Notes: a model not told the origin generated them from the sequence alone. A DNA stretch of 57,775 bases from Nitrospirota bacterium (GCA_021810805.1 JAJZHW010000009.1:1-57775), one strand, 5' to 3'; shown: positions 40,844-50,301, numbered from the stretch's first letter. Numbers and translations: made by a program.

Positions 40844-41110
40844 AATTAAATTTATTTAAATTTTAAATATAGTTAAGTACTACTACCCTTAGACTCGGCA
40901 TTTTCTTCCCAAGAAAGGGGGAAAAATTTTCCTCCTCGAAAATTCCTTGATGACACCAAGGTTTGGAGGATGCAAAAAAGAGGCCAGAGAGGGAAGAAGC
41001 ACGGAGAGGAATCAGCGCGAAATGGGCGCAGAGGCAGGCCGAACAATCAAGGGAAAAGAGGTTTTTTCAAGGCGGAGAAAAGAACAAAGATGGAAAAGGA
41101 ACGTCGCGCT
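40844..41110. other. Gap upstream of flgF, AT-rich then purine-rich
   Basis: This 267-nt stretch holds no gene I can support. The first ~40 nt are almost pure A+T (possible bending or activator-binding region for the sigma-54 promoter). The right half is purine-rich on the + strand. No clear terminator for the HTH gene at 41111 was found. Confidence 0.4.
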
Positions 41111-41746
41111 TCAGAACCCCAGTCGCCGGGCGGCTTCGGTGGGATCGATGCCTTCAGCCCAGAGGCGTTCAAAGAGTCGCTCGTAGGTCCACTCCTTTGA
41201 GGAGGAGGAAAGAGGAGGAAGAAGCCTGTCGAGAGGATCCATCGAGAGATCCGGATCCCGAAGGAGGGCCATCTCGGAGGGGGCGAGAAGAATCTCCCTG
41301 AGAGAAGCGGAATCTTCGCCAAGGCTGTGGGCAAGGGCCACCGGATCCACCCCGGATGACTCCGGGATCTCCAGGAGAATCCGGACATTTTCCCGGGAGA
41401 GGAGAAGTATCTGGCCCGAGAAGAGACCGGGGCCCGAGTGGGCCAGGGTGATTTCCAAAGGAGAGAGGCCCAGTGTGATGAGAACCGGAGCCAGGAGCAA
41501 GGCAGTCTCCCGATCGAGGCTCCAGCGATGAAGCCCCGAGCGGAGCCCCCCGGTCTCCCTGTCAAGGCCCACCACAGCAAGAACCCGCTCCAGTCGGGTC
41601 TGGGAGAGCCTCGACGGAAAACCGCGAATCCATTCGCGAAGGTTCGACGAGGCCGTAATCCCGGATCTCTGGGCAAGTTCTCGGGTTGACAGGGAGAGCA
41701 GGCTGCGAAGGCTGTCCACAAGCACTGGGAGGGAAAGGGGTTCCAT
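41111..41746 (-). CDS. Helix-turn-helix protein of the motility locus
   Basis: A 211-residue protein. LLSLSTRELAQRSGITASSN followed by LREWIRGFPSRLSQTRLERV resembles a Cro/CI-like helix-turn-helix. Later parts, including DPVALAHSLGEDSASLREIL and the end YERLFERLWAEGIDPTEAARRLGF, suggest a second helical unit. A 224-residue frame overlapping on the same strand is a shadow because it is Pro/Ser-rich and matches nothing. It lies between the flhB2-like gene and the flgF operon and might regulate the latter (inference). Confidence 0.55.
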   Translation of the reverse strand: MEPLSLPVLVDSLRSLLSLSTRELAQRSGITASSNLREWIRGFPSRLSQTRLERVLAVVGLDRETGGLRSGLHRWSLDRETALLLAPVLITLGLSPLEITLAHSGPGLFSGQILLLSRENVRILLEIPESSGVDPVALAHSLGEDSASLREILLAPSEMALLRDPDLSMDPLDRLLPPLSSSSKEWTYERLFERLWAEGIDPTEAARRLGF

Positions 41747-41870
41747 GAAGTTGAGTCTAGCAGAAGACCATCGGAGAGAAAAGAATCGAAGGGATGCCCC
41801 CCCGACCGAAAAGCACCTTCATCGTGTCGGCGACCTCGACGTCATTTTTTTGGCACTAGGGAGATTGTCC

Positions 41871-42185
41871 TCAGGAAAGCGGGGCGTTCGAGGAGGGAAG
41901 ATTTCCCGAGACGAACAGGGTGGCGAGAATCACGGCAACGGCCTCATAGAGCTCTTCGGGGACGGGGTGACCTGGGGGAACCCGAAGAAGCTGTCGGGAG
42001 AGCTCGGGATCGGTGACCACCGGAATCTTGAGGCTTTGGGCCAAGAGAACAATTCCCCGGGCGATCTCCCCCTGTCCGCTCACCAGAACCAGAGGAGCCT
42101 CATCGACCCCCGGAAGGTACCGCAGGGCCACCGAGAGCATCATCTTTCCCGAGCCTTCTTCCTGCACTTCTCCTTCGGGACTCAT
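41871..42185 (-). CDS. FlhB2-like protein (FlhB C-terminal domain homologue)
   Basis: A 104-residue protein matching the cytoplasmic domain of FlhB/YscU after the autocleavage site: SVALRYLPGVDEAPLVLVSG, QGEIARGIVLLAQSLKIPVV and VPEELYEAVAVILATLF. The NPTH cleavage motif itself is absent. Such stand-alone homologues are often encoded beside fliK and can substitute for the cleaved FlhB fragment in other bacteria. The start overlaps the upstream gene stop. Confidence 0.8.
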   Translation of the reverse strand: MSPEGEVQEEGSGKMMLSVALRYLPGVDEAPLVLVSGQGEIARGIVLLAQSLKIPVVTDPELSRQLLRVPPGHPVPEELYEAVAVILATLFVSGNLPSSNAPLS

Positions 42186-43123
42186 CCCTTTCTTCCTCCC
42201 GCATCCGCTCCTGGCAGCAAAAGCCGCAGCGCCACCCCGGGAAAGGTCCGAAGGCTTTCTTCGAGAATCCCCCGGCGTGCCAAAAGATGGTGACGAAAGG
42301 ATTCGGGAAGGGCTGAGGCAGAAAGCTCCACCGATCCCGCCATCTGGTATCGCCCCATGAGGCGGACGCTCTTTGACTGTCCGGACCCTTCAGGATCCGC
42401 CCAGGGAATGTCGAGGGTAAAGACAATGTCCCCCCTCCCCACCTGGCCAGGCGCCGTTGATTCCCCCTCCGCCTCTTCAGGGGAGACCCATCGCACGGAG
42501 AATTCGATCGTCTGCCCGGGAATGAAGGCCGGCCAAGCCATTACCGGACCACTTCCCTTGGCTCCTCCCGCTCCGATTGTCCCTCGCAGAATTCCGGCCC
42601 CAAAGACCCGATCCCCCGACACCGACTCCTCAGAGAGAGAGGAAAGGGTTCCGGACAGCCACCCGTCGGATCCTTGGAGGGGAGGGCTCCCGTCAGAATA
42701 TACGGGGGAGGGGGTGGAAGGAGACGGCTCCGTCCAGGGTTGAAGCGCCACTGCACCGCTTCGAGACTGGAGGAGATCGGAGCGAAACGTTGTCTGGAGA
42801 TCCTTCCCCGAGAAGATCCATTCGAGGCCGTTCTCATGGCGGGTCACGAGGAGATTGATGCGAGGGGCCCCGCTCGAAAGGTCGGGGGAAGAGAGAACCC
42901 GGAGGAGGGGACGGCTTAACGGGGGGGGAAGAGGTAGAAATCGAAGGGGACCCGCTCCCTCCGCGGAGAGGGCGCGTTCGAGGAGTGATGGGGTAAATGT
43001 GGCGGCAACCGATGCTCCGGCAACCCCTCCCTTGGAGAGGTCAAGGAGCCGAAGAAGAAACTCGATGGGCCGGGAGGCGGGATCTGGTAGGACGATTGGT
43101 CGGCTCTGCCCCACAGGATCCAT
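42182..43123 (-). CDS. FliK-like hook-length control candidate
   Basis: A 313-residue soluble protein, Pro/Ser-rich in the middle (SPSTPSPVYSDGSPP) with a structured C-terminal part containing GDIVFTLDIPWADPEG and SVRLMGRYQMAGSVELSASA, then LARRGILEESLRTF. The C-terminal strand-helix order and its pairing with an FlhB2-like gene fit FliK-type proteins, whose C-domain switches export specificity. Similarity is weak, so the name is tentative. Confidence 0.5.
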   Translation of the reverse strand: MDPVGQSRPIVLPDPASRPIEFLLRLLDLSKGGVAGASVAATFTPSLLERALSAEGAGPLRFLPLPPPLSRPLLRVLSSPDLSSGAPRINLLVTRHENGLEWIFSGKDLQTTFRSDLLQSRSGAVALQPWTEPSPSTPSPVYSDGSPPLQGSDGWLSGTLSSLSEESVSGDRVFGAGILRGTIGAGGAKGSGPVMAWPAFIPGQTIEFSVRWVSPEEAEGESTAPGQVGRGDIVFTLDIPWADPEGSGQSKSVRLMGRYQMAGSVELSASALPESFRHHLLARRGILEESLRTFPGVALRLLLPGADAGGRKG

Positions 43124-43220
43124 CTCGTTCCTCCGGTCGTCGCTCCCTATCTTTCCTCGCGGAAACCGCTGCCCCCGGAAGACGACGGGAGAGCGCTATC
43201 TCATCCAAGACTTAAAGGAG

Positions 43221-43811
43221 TCAGCCCCCCTGACCGACCTTTTCCATGGAAAGCAGGAAGGAGACCTCCCCTTCGCTCCGGCCGATCGCCGCGGCGATCT
43301 CGGGAACGGAATGCCCTTTCCGCGAAAGGTTCAACACGGTCTCCTTGAGCGGAAGGTCATCCACCATCACTTTATGGGGAGGTGAGGCAGGTTCCCCGTC
43401 CGGCGGGAGGATATACATCCCTCCGTTTTCTTCTTCATGTGGCGGGGAAGAGATAGAGATTTCAACGGGGGGGGATCCGGATTTCATCGCCGCCAGGTCA
43501 TCGACCAGGCCTTCAATGTCATGAAAAAGAACCTGAAGTTCGGCCCGCATGCGTTCAGCATCACGGATCAGGGTTTGGAATCGGGCTCGCTCTCTCTCCA
43601 TCTCCCGGCGAAAGGAGGCCTCTTTCTCAATCAGATCCGCAGGCGCCGCGACAGGAGCGAGAGAGAATGCCGGAGAGGAAGAGTCCTCCTTAGGCTTGCG
43701 ACGCTTCAGGCTCTTCCGAACCATTCCCACCCGGACAAGAAGGACGACCCCCATCACGGCAAGAAGGGCATCCACCGCCCCGGAGATCACCTCAAATTCG
43801 GACAGTCCCAT
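43221..43811 (-). CDS. DUF2802-like membrane protein
   Basis: A 196-residue protein with an N-terminal membrane helix (AVDALLAVMGVVLLVRVGMV), a coiled-coil (EKEASFRREMERERARFQTL to DDLAAM), a disordered stretch and a C-terminal helix-turn-helix-like end (ETVLNLSRKGHSVPEIAAAI, GRSEGEVSFLLSM) like DUF2802. Such proteins sit next to flagellar and chemotaxis genes in many proteobacteria; their role is unknown. Confidence 0.7.
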   Translation of the reverse strand: MGLSEFEVISGAVDALLAVMGVVLLVRVGMVRKSLKRRKPKEDSSSPAFSLAPVAAPADLIEKEASFRREMERERARFQTLIRDAERMRAELQVLFHDIEGLVDDLAAMKSGSPPVEISISSPPHEEENGGMYILPPDGEPASPPHKVMVDDLPLKETVLNLSRKGHSVPEIAAAIGRSEGEVSFLLSMEKVGQGG

Positions 43812-43828
43812 CCTTCTCCCTGCCTTCC

Positions 43829-44149
43829 TCAGGCCCTGATGTCCAGGCGGTGGCGCTGCATTTTTCCTCCGGGACCCCGCGTCCCCCTCGAAGAACGACT
43901 CTTCTTTCCGACAGGATACTCTGATTCATCCTCTTTCTCCAGATCGCCTTCCGTTCCCCCCTCCTCGCCCACAGGGTCGACAGGACGAACCCCCTCGACG
44001 GGGGGAGATCCGGCATTGTCTCCTGTCAGCTTCGGGGAGCCCGTCGCGGGAGGCCCCTCCTCTTTTTTCTGGTCGCGAACCCTCTCTCCCATGAGTGCGG
44101 GAGATTGGGCAATCACCTGCTCGAGACCGACGACGGGAAGGATGGCCAT
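43829..44149 (-). CDS. Small disordered motility-locus protein
   Basis: A 106-residue, highly charged and mostly disordered protein with an ordered N-terminus (MAILPVVGLEQVIAQSPALM) and basic C-terminal tail ending HRLDIRA. It is 10 nt after motB and 17 nt before the DUF2802-like gene, so likely part of the same operon. The short conserved-looking ends with a charged linker recall the product of 17141-17350. No known family. Confidence 0.6.
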   Translation of the reverse strand: MAILPVVGLEQVIAQSPALMGERVRDQKKEEGPPATGSPKLTGDNAGSPPVEGVRPVDPVGEEGGTEGDLEKEDESEYPVGKKSRSSRGTRGPGGKMQRHRLDIRA

Positions 44150-44159
44150 TGGCGCCCCC

Positions 44160-45014
44160 TCAGATTTTGGGTGCCGGGAGCTCGGTCGGCACCGGAGGAA
44201 CGGGCGAAGGAGCCGCCGGAGAGGGCGGAGCGCCTCCCCCTCCGCCCATATCGCTCGGGGCGATGTCCTCCAGGGGGGAGGTCACGGCGGGAACGGGCGA
44301 GGGGGAGGGAAGTGCTGCCGGAGTTTTTTCCTTCAACACTACGATCTCCACTCGCCGGTTCTTCTGGCGGTTTTCCGGTGTCGTGTTGGGAACGAGAGGA
44401 CGATACTGGCCGTAACCTGCGGCACTGGCTCGCTGTGGATCGATGTTTCCAAGGGAGATCAGGGTTGTCACCACATTGACGGCTCGCATGGAGGAAAGTG
44501 CCCAGTTGTTTTTGTATTTCCCATGGATGGGCACATTGTCGGTGTGTCCCTCCACCCGAATGTCCCGCTTGGTCTTGGAGAGGAGCGTGGCGATATTCTT
44601 GAGGACGGGAAGGGCCTGTTTTCGCACGGAGGCGTGCCCTGTCCTGAAGAGAAAGGCCGCCTGGATCTGGATGCGGATTCCCTCGCTCGACTGGACGACC
44701 TTCATCGCCCCATGGGAGGAGGATTTGTCCTGAACAAGCTGCATCGCCCGAAAGAGGACGGTCTTGACCTTGGGGTTGGCCTTGCCCGGGGTGACCCGGC
44801 TGTGGGGGATGATGACGTGCATGTGGGCGGTGACGGTCTTGTGGGTAAAGGTCGCCACGATGGCATTGGAGAGGACCTTGTATTTTCCCGTGTTCACCGC
44901 GGAGATGGCGTACATCATCACGAAGAAGGTAAACAGGAGGGTGATGAAGTCGGCATACGAAACAAGCCAGCGCTCGAGGTTCTCGTGCTCCTCGTGCTTC
45001 GCCTTCTTGGCCAT
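44160..45014 (-). CDS. motB: Flagellar motor protein MotB
   Basis: A 284-residue stator protein. The single membrane helix carries the proton-binding Asp (YADFITLLFTFFVMMYAIS, D22). The OmpA-like peptidoglycan-binding domain includes DIRVEGHTDNVPIH, NWALSSMRAVNVVTTLI and ASAAGYGQYRPLVPN, RQKNRRVEIVVL. A Pro-rich tail is extra. It pairs with MotA encoded 33 nt upstream. Confidence 0.95.
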   Translation of the reverse strand: MAKKAKHEEHENLERWLVSYADFITLLFTFFVMMYAISAVNTGKYKVLSNAIVATFTHKTVTAHMHVIIPHSRVTPGKANPKVKTVLFRAMQLVQDKSSSHGAMKVVQSSEGIRIQIQAAFLFRTGHASVRKQALPVLKNIATLLSKTKRDIRVEGHTDNVPIHGKYKNNWALSSMRAVNVVTTLISLGNIDPQRASAAGYGQYRPLVPNTTPENRQKNRRVEIVVLKEKTPAALPSPSPVPAVTSPLEDIAPSDMGGGGGAPPSPAAPSPVPPVPTELPAPKI

Positions 45015-45047
45015 GGCGGACCTCCCCTCCGGATCGAACCGGAGGGG

Positions 45048-45842
45048 CTACTTGCCCTTCCGGTAGGTTTGTTCGTATTTGACGCGCTCGCCCTCGTTGA
45101 GAAATCCCAGAAGGCGCTCCTCGATCATGCCGGGGTTTTCTCCCTGGCCGATTCCCACGAGACCGTCGACGATGATTTCCCGAAGCTTTCCCTCGCCGCG
45201 ACCTTTCAGCTTGAGCTTGCCCCCGATGGGAAGATAGACGAGGTTGGCGGAGCCCACGCCATAGACCGTGGCCACAAAGGCGGTGGCAATTCCTTCGGCG
45301 AGCTTTCCGGGATCGCCCATATTGCTCATGACGTGGATGAGACCCAGCACGGCTCCGAGAATTCCGATCGTGGGAGCGTACCCCCCCAGCGACTCGAAGA
45401 CCTTGTAGACGACCCCTTCCTCTTCCTCGATGTAGTGGGCCTCCACCTCCAAGGCCTCCCGCACCTTGGTGATCTCCGTTCCATCCATCACCATCCGGAC
45501 GCCCCGGGCAAAGTAGGCATCCTCCTTGATCTCGGGATCTTCAAGGTGGGCTTCGAGCTTCAGCAGCCCCTCCTTGCGGCTCGTCTTGGACAGATCCTGA
45601 ATCTTCTGGATGATGGGACCGGGATCGACATTCTTGGAGAAGAAGACCCGGGGCGACATCTTGATTGCCTTGATGATGAAATTCAGGGGAAACTGCAGGA
45701 GCGCCGCCCCGAAGGTTCCCCCGAAGACGATCATCGCCGCCGTCGGCTGAAGGATGGTCGTGAGCGGCAAGCCTTCGAGGGTGGCCCCCAGAAGAATGGC
45801 TCCGATGCCGATCACAATCCCAAGAATCGTCGTAATATCCAT
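45048..45842 (-). CDS. motA: Flagellar motor protein MotA
   Basis: A 264-residue stator subunit with four membrane helices (two near the N-terminus, two at about 150-205), including GGYAPTIGILGAVLGLIHVM and AFVATVYGVGSANLVYLPI. The Pro residues of the proton channel lie in YAPTIG and NLVYLPI. The large cytoplasmic loop (about 70-145) contacts FliG. It is followed by motB. Confidence 0.94.
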   Translation of the reverse strand: MDITTILGIVIGIGAILLGATLEGLPLTTILQPTAAMIVFGGTFGAALLQFPLNFIIKAIKMSPRVFFSKNVDPGPIIQKIQDLSKTSRKEGLLKLEAHLEDPEIKEDAYFARGVRMVMDGTEITKVREALEVEAHYIEEEEGVVYKVFESLGGYAPTIGILGAVLGLIHVMSNMGDPGKLAEGIATAFVATVYGVGSANLVYLPIGGKLKLKGRGEGKLREIIVDGLVGIGQGENPGMIEERLLGFLNEGERVKYEQTYRKGK

Positions 45843-45869
45843 CGGGGTCCCCTAGTCTTCCCGGTTCAC

Positions 45870-46415
45870 CTAGCGCCGGCCCGCATCGCGCTGGATGGTT
45901 TCAAGAAGCTTCGGCAGCTCCAGAAGAACGACGAGCCGGTCGCCCAGGTGGGCCACGCCGGCCATCACGGCATCGAGAACATTTCCCAAACCGATCCCCT
46001 CGTTCTTTTCGATCTTGTCCCTCCCGATACGGATGACCTGGAAGACCTGGTCCACCGCCAGCCCCACCATGACCCCTTCCTGGAAAACAACGATGGTCCG
46101 GGCCTCCTCCGGGTCGGTGGAGGAAGGTGGAAAGCCAAAGCGTTTTCGAAGGTTGATCACCGGCAAGATCTTGCCCCGGAGGTTCATGACTCCCTCCACA
46201 AAGTAGGGAGCCTTCGGAACTCGGGTCACATCGGAAATCCGGTTGATCTCCCGAACGTTCATGACGTCAAGGGCATACTCCTCCTCCCCCAGCTTGAAGC
46301 TGACCAGCTGGAGAACGCTGTCGCCGAAATCCATCATGCCGGGAGCGGCAGAGCGTTCGACGGAGAGATCTCCTGTCTCGTTCACCGGAACGACTGCCGT
46401 TTCCATCTTTTCCAT
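45870..46415 (-). CDS. cheW: Chemotaxis adaptor protein CheW
   Basis: A 181-residue CheW with a short N-terminal extension. VLQLVSFKLGEEEYALDVMN, VREINRISDVTRVPKAPYFV, EGVMNLRGKILPVINLRKRF and VVFQEGVMVGLAVDQVFQVI are the successive strands of the CheW fold. It couples the receptor encoded just upstream to CheA. Confidence 0.95.
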   Translation of the reverse strand: MEKMETAVVPVNETGDLSVERSAAPGMMDFGDSVLQLVSFKLGEEEYALDVMNVREINRISDVTRVPKAPYFVEGVMNLRGKILPVINLRKRFGFPPSSTDPEEARTIVVFQEGVMVGLAVDQVFQVIRIGRDKIEKNEGIGLGNVLDAVMAGVAHLGDRLVVLLELPKLLETIQRDAGRR

Positions 46416-46487
46416 CCCTTCGCTCCTTCGGATTTCAGTTGCGCCCGGACAATTCGTCCCTTGTCCGTCGGCATTCCCGATGTGGGA

Positions 46488-48176
46488 CTAAACCTTGAAC
46501 CGGGAAAGGTACTCGTTGAGCTCTTCCATCTGCTTCTGAAGGCCCTCTCCGGACTCCACCGCTTCGGCCACGTTCGAGACGGTTTCCCGGGCTTCGTGGG
46601 CCGTCTGATCGACCACCTTCCCCACCTGCTCGATGGAGCGGGTCTGCTCTCCCGTCCGTTCGACGATCTGGTTGACCCGCCCCGAGACATCCGAGGCCGA
46701 AGCCACAATCCGGGAGAAGACTTCGGCCGTTTTCTGGGTCTCTCCGATCAAAAGGCGCATTTCCTTCGACCCGCGATCCATGACCTTCACCGACTGATCC
46801 GTCAGCCCCTGAAGTTGCGAGATTGTTTCGGAGATCTCCCGAGTCGACCGTGTCGTTCGCTCGGCCAGCTTTCTCACCTCATCCGCCACGACGGCGAAGC
46901 CCCGACCCTGCTCCCCCGCCCGGGCCGCCTCGATGGCCGCATTGAGGGCGAGAAGATTGGTCTGCTCCGCAATTTCGTTGATGATGTTCACGATCTGGGA
47001 AATCTGGTCGGAGCGTTTTCCCAGATCAAGGATCTTCTCCCCGGCCTCCTGTATCACCGTCTCGATACGGCTAAGTTCGCGCACCATCTCCGAGACCGTT
47101 TCTCCTCCGGCATTCGCCTCCTGGCTGGCCTTGAGGGAGAGGTCCGAGGCTTGCCGGGTGACCTGGGCCACATCGGCCAGAGAGCGGCTCAGGTCGTCCA
47201 CGGCCTTCTTGGCCAGGTCGATCTGCTGCATCTGGACCGTCGCCTTCCCGCGGATCTTCTCGAGAGATCCGATCATGTTCTTCGATCCCACCTCGACGCA
47301 GGCGGACTCGTTCGTCACCTTCTTGACCAGATCCCGAAGGTGTTCGACCATCCGGCCGAAGTGGTTCACGAGATCGCCGACCTCGTCGCCGGCCTCGCTT
47401 GTCATGTGGTCGGTCAGATCGCCTTCCGCCGTGCGTTCGATGACCTTGACGAGTCCGCCGATGGGGCGAACGGCAATTGTGCGGACCAGCACGGTCAGGA
47501 TCAGAAGAAGCACGCCGATCGTGCTGAGGGCATACCCTGCGGCCTCAAGCCTTAACTTCGAGAGATCCCCGAGGAAGGAGCTCTGCTCCATGCTGATGCG
47601 AAGGACCGCCAGAGTCGGCTCATGGGAGGAGTAACCATGACAAAGCGCACAGTTTTTCTCGTAACGGATCGGGAAGAGCCTAGTCAGGACAGGTTTCCCG
47701 TCAATGACCTCTTTGTAGGTCTCCGATCTGGCATACTTCACGACATCCACAAAGTGGGGATCCGTTGCAATCTTGCGCTCGTCGTGGGCCGGATGGGCGA
47801 AAAACATGCGGGGAGAGTAGGCCTTGTAGTGGCGCCAGGCATTGACCCGGTTGATCGTGGCGTTGTCGTAAAAGGACTGGGTTCCATCAGGGCGGATCAC
47901 CTGAACCCGAACGACGCCCGGCAAGGACTTCTGATCGACCACGAGCTTCTGGGACAAGGCCGGGGCATTGATGGAGTACATGATCGTTCCAAGGCCCCGG
48001 ACGATGGACTGCCCCATCATCGTCATCTTCCCGGTTTCGATCCGGGAGAGGTCCTTCTTGGCCGATTGGTAGAACAACGTATAGGTCACGCCCAAGACGA
48101 CGACCAGGGCCAAGGCTGTGGCAATGCCAAGCTTGACGGATAGTCTCAGACGCAAATGGTGTCGCCGCTCCTCCAT
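46488..48176 (-). CDS. Chemoreceptor with periplasmic c-type heme motif
   Basis: A 562-residue methyl-accepting chemotaxis protein from ATG 48176 (GGAGGAACTCTT upstream). TM1 is ~14-35 and TM2 ~211-233. The periplasmic domain between them ends in NCALCHG (CxxCH, 176-180), a covalent heme c site placed like those of DcrA-type redox receptors, possibly a Tll0287/DUF3365-like domain. HAMP follows TM2; the signaling hairpin tip is [40 protein letters not shown]. It probably senses redox potential, oxygen or NO (inference). It lies between cheA and cheW. Confidence 0.92.
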   Translation of the reverse strand: MEERRHHLRLRLSVKLGIATALALVVVLGVTYTLFYQSAKKDLSRIETGKMTMMGQSIVRGLGTIMYSINAPALSQKLVVDQKSLPGVVRVQVIRPDGTQSFYDNATINRVNAWRHYKAYSPRMFFAHPAHDERKIATDPHFVDVVKYARSETYKEVIDGKPVLTRLFPIRYEKNCALCHGYSSHEPTLAVLRISMEQSSFLGDLSKLRLEAAGYALSTIGVLLLILTVLVRTIAVRPIGGLVKVIERTAEGDLTDHMTSEAGDEVGDLVNHFGRMVEHLRDLVKKVTNESACVEVGSKNMIGSLEKIRGKATVQMQQIDLAKKAVDDLSRSLADVAQVTRQASDLSLKASQEANAGGETVSEMVRELSRIETVIQEAGEKILDLGKRSDQISQIVNIINEIAEQTNLLALNAAIEAARAGEQGRGFAVVADEVRKLAERTTRSTREISETISQLQGLTDQSVKVMDRGSKEMRLLIGETQKTAEVFSRIVASASDVSGRVNQIVERTGEQTRSIEQVGKVVDQTAHEARETVSNVAEAVESGEGLQKQMEELNEYLSRFKV

Positions 48177-48223
48177 AAGAGTTCCTCCTCCAGTCCCGAC
48201 CTGAACGCCGGCTCGCCACATCC

Positions 48224-48268
48224 TTCCCTGAGGGGCACCAGACATTTCCTCATCCACCCCTCAGGGAA
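48224..48268 (-). repeat. 12-bp perfect inverted repeat in the chemoreceptor leader
   Basis: TTCCCTGAGGGG (48224-48235) and CCCCTCAGGGAA (48257-48268), 21 nt apart, about 48 nt before the receptor start. No U-run follows, so it is not a classic terminator. It could be an operator or a stabilising or processing hairpin between cheA and the receptor gene. Confidence 0.6.
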
Positions 48269-48333
48269 TCCCCAAGGCGACCGTCTTCCGAATACTTATC
48301 TTCTTGTGCCTCCGGGCTTTCTGAGCCATCGGA

Positions 48334-50301
48334 CTATCGGACCGCGGCCCCCAAGGATCGGGGATCCATTCCATCCATCTGCGGCGTGGCCCCTCTCGTC
48401 CGGAGGGAGACATCCTGAAGGATCTCTCCCACATCGAGAATGATCACCACCTTTCCGTCCCCGGTGATCGTGGCTCCGGCCAGGCCCCGGATACCCGCCA
48501 ACACCGGGCCCATGGACTTGATCACCACCTCCTCCTGATAGGGAAGGCGATCGACGACGAGCCCCAGATTTTTGGAGCCGATCTGGACGACCACCACATA
48601 ACTGCCAGGAGGGGGTCCTCCCGTCTCTTCCTGCGGAACCTTGAATTCGTCCCGAAGACGGATCAGGGGAAGAACCTGGTGGCGAAGGTTCAGAACTTCG
48701 CTGCCGGAAATGGTCTTGATGTCCTTTTCGGTTATCTTGACCGTTTCCACCACACTCGCCAGCGGGATGGCATAGGTTTCAGGATGGATGGTGACCATGA
48801 GCGCCTGGATGATGGCGATGGTGAGGGGAAGGCGGATGGTGAATGTTGACCCCGCTCCCTTCTGGGTTGTCACCTCGACGGAGCCGTTTATCTTGCTGAT
48901 ATTGGTCCGGACAACATCCATCCCCACGCCGCGTCCGGAAACGTCCGTCACCTTGTCGGCCGTGGAGAAACCCGGCAGGAAGATGATGTTGACCGCCTCG
49001 GCATCGGTCATTCTCCGGGAATCCTCCTCGTTGATGATTCCTCGCTCAACGGCCTTTTTCTTGACCTTTTCCACATCGATCCCGCGGCCGTCATCGTTGA
49101 TTTCGATGACGATGGAGTTTCCCTCCTGATAGGCGGAGATGCGCACCATTCCTTCCGGATCCTTGCCATTGGCGACACGGTCGTCTGGAAGTTCGATGCC
49201 ATGGTCGATGGAGTTTCGGATGATATGGACCAGAGGGTCCCCGATCTCTTCGATCACCGATTTGTCGAGCTCCGTCTCCTCACCCACGAGTTCGAGGCGG
49301 ATGCTCTTCCCCATCTTCCGGGAAAGGTCGCGCACCATGCGGGGAAATTTCCCCAGAACCTTCTTGATGGGCTGCATCCGGGTCTTGATGACCGCTGTCT
49401 GGAGATCGGTGGTGACCCGGTTAAGCTGGGAGATGGCTTCGGCAACCTCTTTAATTCGCTGCTCGAAGTCCACCACTCCGTCGACGTCCCCCGAAAGCTT
49501 CACGAGCCTGTTTCTTCCGAGAACGAGCTCTCCGACAAGGTTCATCACGCTGTCAAGACGGCTGATCTCCACACGAATCGTCTGGTCGGATTCTCCCGCA
49601 GCTTCCCCTGTCTTCCCCCCAGGAGTCTCTCCTCCCTGAGCCTCTTCGCGAGAGGCGGCCGGGGTGACCCGCTGGGGCCCGGGGGCCGGGGGCGGAGCAA
49701 CAGGAGGGGGAGGCGGAGGGGGGGGCGCGGCGGGAGGCGCGGCAGCAGCAGGCGGCGAAGCGGCAGGTGTTTCCGGGGCGGGAGAGGTACCGGAGACCGC
49801 GGAGGCGACCCTGTCGATGGCCTGCTCCTCCCGAACTGCAGCGGCCATCTCCTCTCCTGCGGGCTCCTCCTTTGACGCCTCTCCGGAGCCTGTATCCTCT
49901 CCCCACTGCAAGAGGAGATCAAGCTTCATGTTGATCCCCTCGATATCGACATCGGCCTGCTCTCCGGTCTTGACTTCGTTGACCAGGACCTTAAGGGCGT
50001 CCATCGCCTCGAGGATGATGTCGACAACGGCCGGCTCCGCGCGCATGTTGCCGCCCCGAAGCTGGTTCAGAACGTTCTCCGCGTGGTGGGCGACTTCGAC
50101 AATGCGATTCAGACCGATGAATCCGGCTGAGCCCTTGATGCTGTGAGCGGTCCGGAAGATTTCGTTGAGAAGAGTTTTATCTTCGGGATTGTTCTCGAGC
50201 TGGACAAAGAAGTTGTCAAGCCCTTCGAGCATCTCCGTGGCTTCCTGAAGGAAATCCTGAACAATTTCCTTCATCTCGTCGTTATCGAAGCCATCCCCCA
50301 T
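48334..50301 (-). CDS. cheA: Chemotaxis histidine kinase CheA
   Basis: A 655-residue kinase. The Hpt domain has IFRTAHSIKGSAGFIG with phospho-acceptor H53. A Pro/Ala-rich linker (about 165-235) stands where the CheY-binding P2 domain often is. Dimerisation, HATPase (NSIDHGIELPDDR, DDGRGIDVEKVKKKAV, GRGVGMDVV) and CheW-like regulatory domains follow (PLTIAIIQALMVTIHPETYA to VVIILDVGEIL). It phosphorylates CheY, encoded 58 nt upstream. Confidence 0.96.
   Translation of the reverse strand: MGDGFDNDEMKEIVQDFLQEATEMLEGLDNFFVQLENNPEDKTLLNEIFRTAHSIKGSAGFIGLNRIVEVAHHAENVLNQLRGGNMRAEPAVVDIILEAMDALKVLVNEVKTGEQADVDIEGINMKLDLLLQWGEDTGSGEASKEEPAGEEMAAAVREEQAIDRVASAVSGTSPAPETPAASPPAAAAPPAAPPPPPPPPVAPPPAPGPQRVTPAASREEAQGGETPGGKTGEAAGESDQTIRVEISRLDSVMNLVGELVLGRNRLVKLSGDVDGVVDFEQRIKEVAEAISQLNRVTTDLQTAVIKTRMQPIKKVLGKFPRMVRDLSRKMGKSIRLELVGEETELDKSVIEEIGDPLVHIIRNSIDHGIELPDDRVANGKDPEGMVRISAYQEGNSIVIEINDDGRGIDVEKVKKKAVERGIINEEDSRRMTDAEAVNIIFLPGFSTADKVTDVSGRGVGMDVVRTNISKINGSVEVTTQKGAGSTFTIRLPLTIAIIQALMVTIHPETYAIPLASVVETVKITEKDIKTISGSEVLNLRHQVLPLIRLRDEFKVPQEETGGPPPGSYVVVVQIGSKNLGLVVDRLPYQEEVVIKSMGPVLAGIRGLAGATITGDGKVVIILDVGEILQDVSLRTRGATPQMDGMDPRSLGAAVR

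Noticed and set aside
40844-40900. AT-rich block as a replication origin
   Set aside because: No DnaA boxes or iterons are visible; it fits better as the upstream region of a sigma-54 promoter.
41047-41721. A 224-codon minus-strand frame
   Set aside because: Overlaps the helix-turn-helix gene 41111-41746 in another frame and is Trp/Pro/Ser-rich without a domain.
43437-47555. A 1372-codon open frame on the + strand
   Set aside because: It lies antisense to motA, motB, cheW and other clear genes; it is His/Arg/Asp-rich low-complexity sequence produced by GC-rich codons on the other strand.
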